Assembly: GCF_000422905.1 (NCBI RefSeq)
Contig: NZ_AUGY01000023.1
Coordinates: 31,287 to 95,286 of the forward strand
From: Paenibacillus alginolyticus DSM 5050 = NBRC 15375
GTDB lineage: Bacteria; Bacillota; Bacilli; Paenibacillales; NBRC-103111
Direction: 5' to 3'
Length of the DNA stretch: 64,000 nt
Part shown: piece after piece, positions 19,876 to 28,114 of the stretch
How positions within the stretch are numbered: the stretch's first letter is position 1
Layout: each line of letters starts with the position of its first letter
Translations under genes and position numbers: made by a program
The notes under the pieces: model-generated
Database searches by the model: none
Told to the model about the DNA's origin: nothing
The model's input: only the letters and a program-made list of their open reading frames with translations

Positions 19876-21822
19876 TTATTCGCTCTTCAGTGTTACACCA
19901 GCGGGTAATATGCGAACAATGTGATCCCGAAGCACCACGTTATCGTGCAGTTCATCATAGAAGATGGCAATAATTCCACTATCTTCGCGAGTACGAATCA
20001 AGCGCCCAATCCCCTGTCTTAGCCTTAACAGCATGTAAGGAATATCAACCTCTTCGTACGGCGAGGTTGAAGCTTGACGCTTCGCATTGAATACGGGATC
20101 TTGTGGAGGAAACGGCAGCGACCAGACTATGACATTGGACAACGAAGGACCCGGTATATCGAGTCCTTCCCATAGGGTGACAGCAGACAATACACTGTGC
20201 TCATCTCCCTGGAAAGAGCCAATCAAATGGCTGATTTCTTGATCACCTTCAAACAAGAACGTCAGATCCGAACAATCCGAACGACCTTTGATTTCTCGCT
20301 TAAACCGCTGCAGTTCCTCGTGAGTTGGGAACAGAATAAGCGCTCGTCCTTCTGTTCTTTTTAACAACTGAACCGCGGATTCCATCTTTTCTTGAAAAGT
20401 ACCGCCAGACGCCCATTTGGGTGCGATAACTTCCATCCGCTCTGCATAATCAAAAGGAGAATCTACAGAGAAAGATAGATACTTATCAAGGCCCAAACTA
20501 TTAGCGACATAATCGAATGAACCCTCAACCGACAGCGTAGCCGATGAGAAAACGATTGGCATTTTAGAAGAAAACACGTGCTCTTTCAGCACTTCTTTCA
20601 CAGTTCTAGGCATAATTACTAGGCTTAGACCTGTTATGCTTTCAGTAGCCCAACAAATGAAGGTTTGATCGTTGCGGAACAAAGCCAGCGCTTTCTGCAT
20701 CATTTCCAAATGTTCTTCCACGATTTTAAGCTGGTAGTCGTTTAATGTGAACATTTCACCTTCGAAGACTAGCTCCTCTTCAATCTCCGATAAAATATCA
20801 CTTAACCGGTGGATCTCTCGCAGCAATCGGTCATTGATGATAATCTGCTTACGATCCGATCCAACAATCGGTTGACAGCAACTTTCAAGCACTTCGAACA
20901 TGCGCTCGCTTTGCTCAATGGCCTGATCAATACAGACGGCTAATGTCTCGCGTACTTCCCCTTTTAACAAACGAATCACTAATTCCTCGAACACCATATG
21001 CTTCAGCTTGTACGTTAATGCTTTCTGAGCAGCCGATTCCATCAGATGTCCTTCATCGAAAACAACCGTACAATGATCCGGCAGCAAAGGTAGCTGGCCT
21101 TCACGCTTTCTTCCGTCGTACGTCCACACATGTTCCATGTAGAAATCATGCGAGCAGATAATCAGATCCGCCGAACGTCGATACGCTTCACGCGATAACG
21201 TTTGGCCGCAGCGATGGCGCTTATCACAGACGAAACAATCCTGATAGGCATCCCAGCTCACCTTGTGCCACTGTTCATCATTCAAGTGTGGGTAGTTTTT
21301 ACGGTCCCCATAAGCATGGAAGGTTTGCAGCGCTTCACGAGTATGAACAAAGTCAGGAAGACCTTCATGCAGCTCTCTATATAAGCCGATATCCTCATGT
21401 CCGAATCGCGCCTCATCAAGCTTGACGAGACATACGTATTGGTCAGGCGATTTGGCAAGCCGCGCATCAATCACGAGATCCAAGTGACGCGATATTTTAT
21501 CAATATCTCCACCTGGCTTGACCAATTGCTCAATCAAAGATTCATCCGCACAAGCGATGATAGCCGGTTTCTTCATGAAACGCGAGTAACATATCGCATA
21601 CAATAAATAGACAAGCGTTTTCCCCGTACCTACCCCTGCTTCCGCAAAAATGGTCGATTTCTCAGCAAAAGCTCGTTCTAACTGGAACGCCATATAAATC
21701 TGTTCGTCACGCACCTCAAAGCCCGCTTCAGGCAAAACTTCATAAAATATATCCGCAATCCAGTCAGAAACCTGCTGCATGAATGGCTGTGCGTGATCAT
21801 ATGCAAATGGATAACGTCCCAC
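19876..21822 (-). CDS. DinG/XPD-like ATP-dependent DNA helicase
   Basis: Superfamily 2 helicase of the DinG/YoaA/XPD group (about 648 aa). Walker A is AEAGVGTGKT, Walker B is DEGH, and motif VI is RQGIGRLIRT. Four cysteines (YVCLV, CFVC and RCG) lie between motifs I and II and are placed as in iron-sulfur XPD-type helicases, so a [4Fe-4S] cluster is likely. The start is uncertain: GTG at 21822 has GGGGG about 10 bases upstream and gives VGRYPFAYDH; a TTG at 21855 has no ribosome site. The probable role is unwinding at damaged or stalled forks (family knowledge). Confidence 0.9.
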   Translation of the reverse strand: MGRYPFAYDHAQPFMQQVSDWIADIFYEVLPEAGFEVRDEQIYMAFQLERAFAEKSTIFAEAGVGTGKTLVYLLYAICYSRFMKKPAIIACADESLIEQLVKPGGDIDKISRHLDLVIDARLAKSPDQYVCLVKLDEARFGHEDIGLYRELHEGLPDFVHTREALQTFHAYGDRKNYPHLNDEQWHKVSWDAYQDCFVCDKRHRCGQTLSREAYRRSADLIICSHDFYMEHVWTYDGRKREGQLPLLPDHCTVVFDEGHLMESAAQKALTYKLKHMVFEELVIRLLKGEVRETLAVCIDQAIEQSERMFEVLESCCQPIVGSDRKQIIINDRLLREIHRLSDILSEIEEELVFEGEMFTLNDYQLKIVEEHLEMMQKALALFRNDQTFICWATESITGLSLVIMPRTVKEVLKEHVFSSKMPIVFSSATLSVEGSFDYVANSLGLDKYLSFSVDSPFDYAERMEVIAPKWASGGTFQEKMESAVQLLKRTEGRALILFPTHEELQRFKREIKGRSDCSDLTFLFEGDQEISHLIGSFQGDEHSVLSAVTLWEGLDIPGPSLSNVIVWSLPFPPQDPVFNAKRQASTSPYEEVDIPYMLLRLRQGIGRLIRTREDSGIIAIFYDELHDNVVLRDHIVRILPAGVTLKSE

Positions 21823-21916
21823 GTAATGTGCCCCCAACAAATAGAATTGAATCAAACTTATATTATCCCACGAATGCTGATTAAAAGCAAAGAATCGCTA
21901 GAAATAGAAACGCAAG

Positions 21917-21960
21917 AAAAAAGCTCATTCCCCAGCACACACGCCGCTAGAATGAGCTCT
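21917..21960 (-). terminator. Rho-independent terminator after radical SAM gene
   Basis: On the minus strand AGCTCATTC pairs with GAATGAGCT around a loop of about 19 bases, followed by TTTTTTC. It begins a few bases after the radical SAM stop codon. Confidence 0.85.
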
Positions 21961-21966
21961 CCTATT

Positions 21967-22845
21967 TTACATACTAAAACGTTCACGATATCCGCACTTG
22001 CGGCATAATTCCTCGACAACTTCACGTCTGGAAAAGCCCTCGAACAATCGGTTTGCCCGTTCACCCTCTACGATTTCGGAGAAAGGCGTTTGGTTGATAT
22101 TGCCCAGATTAATAACCCCTTCTCCATCTAGACAACAAGGAATCACAGTGCCATCCACAAGAATACCTGCTTGATTCCGCAGTGCGTGACAGAAGCCCGG
22201 CCCTTCAATTTCTTCCGCCTTCAAATCCGGCCACTGGAACTCATGATCCTGATTCAGATAGACGCGATCGGCCAGTTTAACACCAGTGCCTCGAACGAAT
22301 TTCTCATCGATTTTGTAATCAAGTTCGAACTCTTTCTCGAGCAATTCCAGCACTTCACGGTTTCGCTGCCGTTCTTGATTCGTCTGATTGTCCGTATCTA
22401 GATTCCATAAACGGAACGAGATAATCACATTGGACTTGGCAACGATTTCCTTAGCAAATCGCAGGATACTCGTGACATATCCTTCTTTATCCTCAGATCC
22501 TTCGTGGCCATCAAAGCTGTGCAAGGAGAAATTCATTTGCCGCAGCGCCGGTTTATCCAGCAGCTTGTGTCTATTTTTGTTAATCAGCGTACCGTTGGTT
22601 GTGATATTGACCTTGAAGCCTTTTTCATGGCTCAAATCCAGCAGTTCGTCAATCTTCGGATGCAGCAAAGGTTCCCCTTTGACATGCAAATAAATGTGAT
22701 CCGTATGCGGCTTAATTTGATCTAATATATTGGTAAATGTATCGATTTTGATAAAATTAGCTTGGCGCTTCGTTTGTGGGCAGAAGGTACAGGCCAAGTT
22801 ACAAACACTTGTAATTTCGATATAAAATTTCTTGAATTTCTTCAT
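21967..22845 (-). CDS. Radical SAM/SPASM domain protein
   Basis: Radical S-adenosylmethionine enzyme of 292 residues. The cluster-binding motif CNLACTFC is at about 15-22, followed by HVKGEPLLHP and NITTNGTL typical of MoaA/NirJ-like proteins. A C-terminal SPASM-like region has cysteines at GFCHALRN, PCCLDGEG and ELCRKCG, which would bind an auxiliary cluster. Substrate unknown. No short peptide gene was seen next to it. Downstream genes in the same direction are separated by a terminator. Confidence 0.9.
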   Translation of the reverse strand: MKKFKKFYIEITSVCNLACTFCPQTKRQANFIKIDTFTNILDQIKPHTDHIYLHVKGEPLLHPKIDELLDLSHEKGFKVNITTNGTLINKNRHKLLDKPALRQMNFSLHSFDGHEGSEDKEGYVTSILRFAKEIVAKSNVIISFRLWNLDTDNQTNQERQRNREVLELLEKEFELDYKIDEKFVRGTGVKLADRVYLNQDHEFQWPDLKAEEIEGPGFCHALRNQAGILVDGTVIPCCLDGEGVINLGNINQTPFSEIVEGERANRLFEGFSRREVVEELCRKCGYRERFSM

Positions 22846-22928
22846 TCTGTGGCTCCGTTTCTAGCTGCGCTCCTATGATATTTGCTATTATACCAAGCAA
22901 GCCCCATGAAGGAAAGGAAATCGAACAA

Positions 22929-23726
22929 TTAGAAAAACCATTTGACCATCCATCCAATAAAATGAGCAGACGGGATAAGGAAAACTTGCGCAAGCAGCGT
23001 TCCCAGAAATCGAGACGTCATTAGCAGCGCATAAATTTTGCCAAGCTGTCTTCGTTGCGATTCGTCATGCAGTGCCTTGTCCGTGATAAGACCTAGCTGC
23101 GGATCTATGAATATGGTAAGCAAAATAGTAGCAATACCGTTAATAAGTCCAGATGCTTGCGACGCTGTCGTTGCAAATTCAGGTAATAAATGCGCGGCAT
23201 ATAAGGAAGAAAGTACACCAACCGAATAGAATGCTGTCACCATAATATTAATCAATAGGAATCGCTTTGGAATCCCCAAATAACGGAATTGGCTCAGCAG
23301 CTTGACGTTCGGCTTCTTCAAATATTTTTTCGTGTTCTTCAACTGCGTCACCGTTACACTCGTTATGAGTTTCGGAATCGATCCTGCAATTTCCAACCGG
23401 GAAATGACTCGAACACTGAGATTGATAAAAGACGGGAATAATGCAATCGCAATTAGTGTCCCAATCGACGAGGCGAATAAGCTGATTCGCAGGTATCGTT
23501 CCAAATCGAAGGTCGGCTCGCTCTTCGCGAAATCAACGAAATGCGCAGTCATTGGCGCCTGAATCAAATTCGCTGTGCGCGATACTAAGACGACGATGCC
23601 AACTAAAGAGAGTGCCACCGCCAACTTGTTCACTCGCACACCAGCATACCGAATCGAGTATGACAACGTTTCTGCTGTGTGGATAATCATCGTCAGAATG
23701 AAGACCAGTATGAGCGTGTTCGTCAT
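22929..23726 (-). CDS. amj: Lipid II flippase Amj family
   Basis: Polytopic membrane protein of 265 residues matching the Amj (YdaH, DUF2837) family, the alternate flippase for lipid-linked peptidoglycan precursors. Family traits visible are the N-terminal MIIHTAETLSYSIRYAGVR, VSRTANLIQAPMTA and the end segment FLIPSAHFIGWMVKWFF. Its ATG overlaps the stop codon of the SRPBCC gene (ATGA), so the two are translated together. In Bacillus Amj is induced by envelope stress when MurJ is missing; regulation here is not evident. Confidence 0.85.
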   Translation of the reverse strand: MTNTLILVFILTMIIHTAETLSYSIRYAGVRVNKLAVALSLVGIVVLVSRTANLIQAPMTAHFVDFAKSEPTFDLERYLRISLFASSIGTLIAIALFPSFINLSVRVISRLEIAGSIPKLITSVTVTQLKNTKKYLKKPNVKLLSQFRYLGIPKRFLLINIMVTAFYSVGVLSSLYAAHLLPEFATTASQASGLINGIATILLTIFIDPQLGLITDKALHDESQRRQLGKIYALLMTSRFLGTLLAQVFLIPSAHFIGWMVKWFF

Positions 23727-24157
23727 CGTATGGACTTATCCTCAGCAAGGGCTAGTAACCCGCTGATGACCTCTTCCCAATGTTCTTTCATGGCTTCTCT
23801 CTGCTCCGCGCTGTCCAGCTTCTCTTGATGAAAGCTAATCGTTGTTTTCCCTGGACTGGAGGCAGGCAGCAGACGAATTTGTAGGGTTGACGCATTCGGG
23901 AAGCCAGCAGGCTGCCATGATAATCGAAGTTGCTCCAGCGGCTTCACGACACGAAATTCCCCTGTTGTTCCTTCTTGCGTCACGAACTTGTGACCCTTCA
24001 TGATCTGGGCTGTCGCCGCATCACCTAACCAAAGCCTTCGCCCTCGTGTTGAAGTCAGCAACTCCCAAGCTTCCTCTTGGAAAAAGGGAAGTGTCCGTCT
24101 AACACCAATTTGAAAGCCAACCGAAGCGGTCAGACCAACTGGCTTGTTGGTATTCAT
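23723..24157 (-). CDS. SRPBCC / AHSA1-like protein
   Basis: Small START-fold protein (144 aa) related to the C-terminal domain of Aha1 (activator of Hsp90 ATPase homologue). Typical points are the acid-aromatic start EEAWELLTSTRGRRLWLGD, LRLSWQPAGFPN and the amphipathic last helix REAMKEHWEEVISGL. AGGAGG is 9 bases before the ATG. Translationally coupled to amj. The ligand is unknown. Confidence 0.8.
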   Translation of the reverse strand: MNTNKPVGLTASVGFQIGVRRTLPFFQEEAWELLTSTRGRRLWLGDAATAQIMKGHKFVTQEGTTGEFRVVKPLEQLRLSWQPAGFPNASTLQIRLLPASSPGKTTISFHQEKLDSAEQREAMKEHWEEVISGLLALAEDKSIR

Positions 24158-24194
24158 CTCTTCTTGCCTCCTATCGGGATAAAATTCACTGATT

Positions 24195-24722
24195 TTAAAC
24201 CTGAAGCCGTTTTCTCATCCAACGAATCTGTCCCCGATGATTAATCTCGTCCTCAAATACGTGGTACCACATGAAATAATGATTGGCTGGTTGATTCCGC
24301 TAGAAAGGGTATTCCTCATATAACCAATCATCGGTTTTTGTCTTGAAAACCTCATACGTTTTGCTGCGCACTTCGTTCAAAATGTTAAGGTAATAGTCGA
24401 GATTATTTCCCTTAATTTCAGCTCTTCCTTGATCACCAAGCTTGAGAGCTGCTCCCCAAATTTTCATTTCTTCCTCGTTCAAGTCACGGTGCTCGAAAGT
24501 CTCCAACTGATAAGCAACCTCAACAGCTGCGAAGTGCAGCAGCAACGAGCCGATCGAGTTGCTTGTCTCATCGATAGTGTAGTCTAATTGTTCGGTAGTA
24601 AGTCCTTCCACACTTCTCAGTGTTGTACTTCTTGCGTAATTCATCATCGACATCAGCCTGCTAATTTGAGGCGCATACCCAGGTATGTCTGTGATTAAAA
24701 GTAGATTGGGTGTATCGTACAT
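24195..24722 (-). pseudogene. DinB-family protein interrupted by an in-frame TAG
   Basis: DinB/YfiT-like four-helix metal-binding protein. Coding runs from about 24722 (ATG before YDTPNLLLITD) through LLLHFAAVE to DDWLYEEYPF, then hits TAG at 24300-24302. The same frame continues for 34 codons with WYHVFEDEINHRGQIRWM, the conserved DinB C-terminus holding the remaining metal-ligand histidines, and ends at a TAA at 24195. The lesion is therefore a nonsense codon, not a frameshift. The truncated product would lack two of three metal ligands. The start is weak: AAGGAG is 13 bases away and lies closer to an out-of-frame ATG. Confidence 0.82.
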
Positions 24723-25315
24723 CTGAACATTCGCTCCTTGTTTAATCGTTACGATTATCTTAATTAGATTCGTGCTTTTGGTATATTTCCCCTGCTTCGT
24801 ATTAAACGACTCTATCAAACTTCTGATCGGTTATTTCCACAAATTTAAATTCTAAAGAAACTGCTTCTATCAAAAATAACAAGAACAACAAGAACAAGAA
24901 CAATAACAGCAATAACAGCTACAATAACCTCTGACAGATCCTAGTTCTAAGTGCTAAGATTAAATTCCAATGTCCAATGCCAAGAGCATATTCCACGATC
25001 CAAGTGCCAAGAACAAGTTCCAAGTGCTAAGAGCAAGTTCCAAGTGCTAAGAAAAGTTCTAAGTCCGAAGACCTGTTCTCCAGCCCCCGTTGGAGCAATC
25101 GAACAACATTTGCTGTAAAACATGCAGTTAATTTTGCTTCAATTACTCATCCTGAAGAATTAGATGCACTTCATACATCAAATTCACCCGAAAAGCTCCG
25201 ATTTGAGCCTTTGAAGGAGAAATCAGCTGCACATTTTGCAGGTAATCCACTCCAAATGGGGTACAACGCCTAATTTTGATGCACAAAATGCATGTTGTGT
25301 GAATTCTGGCTTCAC
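24723..25315. other. Non-coding gap with A-rich and tandem-repeat DNA
   Basis: No gene is supported here. The left part (about 24870-24930) is rich in AACAA and AATAACAG triplet-like runs, the middle is a tandem repeat listed separately, and the right part to the rpiA stop is plain sequence without a clear terminator for rpiA. Confidence 0.5.
24938..25070. repeat. Degenerate 20-bp tandem repeat
   Basis: Two neighbouring 20-bp units at 25011-25030 and 25031-25050 differ at one base (GAACAAGTTCCAAGTGCTAA and GAGCAAGTTCCAAGTGCTAA). A third diverged unit follows at 25051-25070 and partial units sharing CCAAGTGCCAA or CTAAGTGCTAA lie upstream in roughly the same period. The block is between a broken dinB gene and rpiA. 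Confidence 0.75.
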
Positions 25316-25996
25316 TCATAGTTGGTCGATAATTTTTACTTTTCCATCGTTGTATCCAATGATTAATGAACTTACCATGCGAGTAAATAATCCATTATCA
25401 AGAACACCTGGAATTAAGTTAATTTGTTTATTTAGCTCTCTTGGTTCTACTATTTTTTCAAAGTTACAATCTACGATTATGTTTCCGTTATCCGTTATAT
25501 ACTCCTTATCGTTACTCATTCGTATCCTTGTGTTACACCCTAGTTCCTTTAATTTATTTATAGTAAAATTCGCAGCAAAGGGGACGATTTCGACCGGTAA
25601 TGGAAATTGGCCTAAATGTTCAACTCGTTTTGATTCATCTACTATGACGAAAAACCTCTTACTATTACTCGCTAGTATCTTCTCTCTGACTAATGCGCCG
25701 CCTCCGCCCTTGATTAAGTTTAAATGAGGATCAACTTCATCTGCACCATCAATCGTTAGGTCAATCACCTCGATTTCAGAAAAAGGCACCATTGGAATTC
25801 CTAATTTATTGGCCAATTCTTCCGAGTCTCTAGAACTCGCTACGGCCCGGATACGAAGTCCTTCTTGTATTCTCTGAGCAATCTTATGGATTGCCCAATA
25901 GGCGGTTGAACCAGTACCTAATCCTACGACCATGCCATCTTCAATGAATTCAACAGCTTTCTCAGCTGCTAATTGTTTAGGGTTCATCATATTCAA
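25316..25996 (-). CDS. rpiA: Ribose-5-phosphate isomerase A
   Basis: Interconverts ribose 5-phosphate and ribulose 5-phosphate in the pentose phosphate pathway. The 226-residue protein has GLGTGSTAYWAI, TIDGADEVDP (catalytic acid), KGGGGAL and VDESKRV, all diagnostic of RpiA, and normal length. AGGAG sits 6 bases before a TTG at 25996 and about 12 before the ATG at 25990; the TTG spacing is better, but either is possible. It is monocistronic. Confidence 0.96.
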   Translation of the reverse strand: MNMMNPKQLAAEKAVEFIEDGMVVGLGTGSTAYWAIHKIAQRIQEGLRIRAVASSRDSEELANKLGIPMVPFSEIEVIDLTIDGADEVDPHLNLIKGGGGALVREKILASNSKRFFVIVDESKRVEHLGQFPLPVEIVPFAANFTINKLKELGCNTRIRMSNDKEYITDNGNIIVDCNFEKIVEPRELNKQINLIPGVLDNGLFTRMVSSLIIGYNDGKVKIIDQL

Positions 25997-26121
25997 TTTT
26001 CACTCCTAAATTAAATTATTCCTTATCTTATTTTGCCCTCATCATAGCGGAATTACAATCTTTGTCAATTGGAAAAGGAGTTCATATATGTTCGTGAAAC
26101 CCTCACAAATTTCCTTTATAC

Positions 26122-26153
26122 AAAAAAAAAAGAAGCCCGACTCTCAGGCTTCT
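26122..26153 (-). terminator. Rho-independent terminator of the ABC exporter operon
   Basis: On the minus strand AGAAGCC pairs with GGCTTCT across an 8-base loop and is followed by a run of ten T residues, a few bases beyond the stop of the second ABC gene. Confidence 0.9.
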
Positions 26154-26161
26154 CTACTAAA

Positions 26162-28114
26162 TCATGATGATGGCCGCTCATCGCCATACCACAGCTCCCG
26201 GAACGTCGCACTCTGCCGCAGCAGTTCCTCCGAGTTTCCTTCGGCCTCAATGCGGCCCTCCTTCATCACAATGATGTGGTCCGCCCGCGTGAGTGCCGTT
26301 TTGCGGTGGGATACGACCAGGCAGGTCGCGTCGCTTCGACGCTCGAACATCCGCTCCCACAGCTTCTGTTCCGTCTCGACGTCGAGCGCGCTCGACAAGT
26401 CGTCGAAGACGTACAGCTCTGCGTCGCGTACGAGCATGCGCGCTGCAGCCGTCCGCTGCGCTTGCCCGCCGGAGAGCTTCACCCCGCGCGGGCCGATGAC
26501 GGTGTCCAGCCCGCCAGGCAGCTGCGCGACGTCGACCTCCATCACCGCCGCGTGTAAGGCCAGCTGCAAGCTATCGCCTTGCTCCGCTTGCCCGAGCAAA
26601 ATATTGTTGCGCAGCGTATCGCTGTATAGCCGCGGCACCTGCGCGGTATAAGCGCTCCGCGGCGGTGTAAAGAATGTGCCCGGGTCTTCGACGGGCACAC
26701 CGTTCCACGCAATCGTTCCCTCTCCCTTGGGCAGCAGCCCAAGGAGGGAGCGAACAAGCGTGGTCTTGCCCGAACCGATCGTTCCCGTAATCACGGTGAA
26801 CGATCCTCTTTTCAAGCTGAAGTGAATGTCCGAGATCCCTCTGCCTGTATCCGAGTAGGCGTAGCTCAGTCCATTCACATCAAGCCGCTGCAGTGAGGCT
26901 GCTATCTGGTCTTCATGATTGAATTGCCCCTCTACCTTTTCACCAACCGCAAATTCACGCTCAAATCCTTCTTCTTGCTGTGACATATCCGCGTTAAAGC
27001 GCTCGAATCCTTGCTCTATCTTTACTCTTCCCTCACGCTCATCCCCACTCTGACGCTGCATCTCTATCCCTTCCTGAGCCAAAGGGACAGTGGACACAGC
27101 AGCCTCCGCCACTTTACTCTCCGCCTTCAAATGCAAAGAATTAACCATCGTAAGAACCTTCGCCGATGCCCCCTGCAAAAGAAACGTCAATCTCTCCAAC
27201 GACACACTCATCTGCTTAAAATACGTAATAAATTTACCCACATTTGTAATAAACTGCGTAACAAAAGTTAAATAGTACACGAATAAAGCGAAATCTCCGA
27301 CGGTAAACGTCCCAGCTCTCATTTTTGTTCCAGCTAGCAATAAGATAAGTCCCGTCCCCAAGTTAACCGAGTTTGAAAATACCGAATCCAGCAGTTCACC
27401 CATGAGCCGATCCTTCAACATCGCTTTCCTGCGGTCGTCACCGAAGCTCCTGAACCGAGCGATCACTCGTTTCTCCGCTCCAGCCACTTGAATCGCCTGC
27501 ACATTGCCAAACATTTCGCTAATCTCTCCCGTTACCTTGGACGTCGCTTCGCGGCTGGCTGCACGATATTTCTGCAAACGCACCGTAGCCAATTGCGCAG
27601 CTGTAATGACGAGAACGATTGGCATAAACACGAGCAGAGTCATTTGAGCATCAATCCGAATCAGGATATAGCCCGACACGAGGGCAAAACAAGTCATCCC
27701 GAACACATCGACCGACCAGCTAGCTGCCTCTTCCGATTGATCGACATCATCTCGGAAATGACTGATCGCTTCCCCCGGAGATACAGGAATTGCCTGTGCC
27801 CCCGGCTGCTTTAATACATGCTCAAGCAGATTGCGCCTCAGCAGCATTCCCATACGAAAACGAAAATTAACATCCGTAATAAAACCAATCACTATCAGCA
27901 TGATGCGACCTATAGCGGCAGCCATCAACAATGCGATAAGTCCCCAAACACCGTAACCAAGCGCCGACTTACCTGTTAGAGAATCGAAAAACTCTTTCGT
28001 AATAAGTCCAGGTGCAATCGGCGCCAAATAAATAACCGTCCAAGCAATGGCATTGACCAGATACCGTATTGGACGGTACATGATAAGCCGCCACAAATAT
28101 TGATACGTATTCAT
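26162..28114 (-). CDS. ABC exporter half-transporter, degenerate-site subunit
   Basis: Fused membrane-ATPase subunit (650 aa) of a heterodimeric ABC exporter. The transmembrane domain covers about 1-310. The nucleotide domain has Walker A GTIGSGKTT, signature LSGGQAQR and Walker B YVFDD, where Asp replaces the catalytic Glu. Between the domains is a charged, Gln/Glu-rich linker of about 90 residues (AESKVAEAAV to FNHEDQIAAS) unusual for the family. The last 600 or so coding bases are much richer in G+C than the rest of the gene. Its ATG overlaps the partner stop (ATGA). Substrate unknown; multidrug export is the usual role. Confidence 0.92.
   Translation of the reverse strand: MNTYQYLWRLIMYRPIRYLVNAIAWTVIYLAPIAPGLITKEFFDSLTGKSALGYGVWGLIALLMAAAIGRIMLIVIGFITDVNFRFRMGMLLRRNLLEHVLKQPGAQAIPVSPGEAISHFRDDVDQSEEAASWSVDVFGMTCFALVSGYILIRIDAQMTLLVFMPIVLVITAAQLATVRLQKYRAASREATSKVTGEISEMFGNVQAIQVAGAEKRVIARFRSFGDDRRKAMLKDRLMGELLDSVFSNSVNLGTGLILLLAGTKMRAGTFTVGDFALFVYYLTFVTQFITNVGKFITYFKQMSVSLERLTFLLQGASAKVLTMVNSLHLKAESKVAEAAVSTVPLAQEGIEMQRQSGDEREGRVKIEQGFERFNADMSQQEEGFEREFAVGEKVEGQFNHEDQIAASLQRLDVNGLSYAYSDTGRGISDIHFSLKRGSFTVITGTIGSGKTTLVRSLLGLLPKGEGTIAWNGVPVEDPGTFFTPPRSAYTAQVPRLYSDTLRNNILLGQAEQGDSLQLALHAAVMEVDVAQLPGGLDTVIGPRGVKLSGGQAQRTAAARMLVRDAELYVFDDLSSALDVETEQKLWERMFERRSDATCLVVSHRKTALTRADHIIVMKEGRIEAEGNSEELLRQSATFRELWYGDERPSS

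Noticed and set aside
24938..25070. CRISPR array
   Set aside because: The units abut without spacers and vary in sequence; it is a simple tandem repeat, and no cas gene is present.
26088..26651. 187-residue plus-strand frame over the ABC ATPase domain
   Set aside because: Ser/Arg/Cys-rich antisense frame produced by the G+C-rich patch; the minus-strand ATPase motifs are unambiguous.
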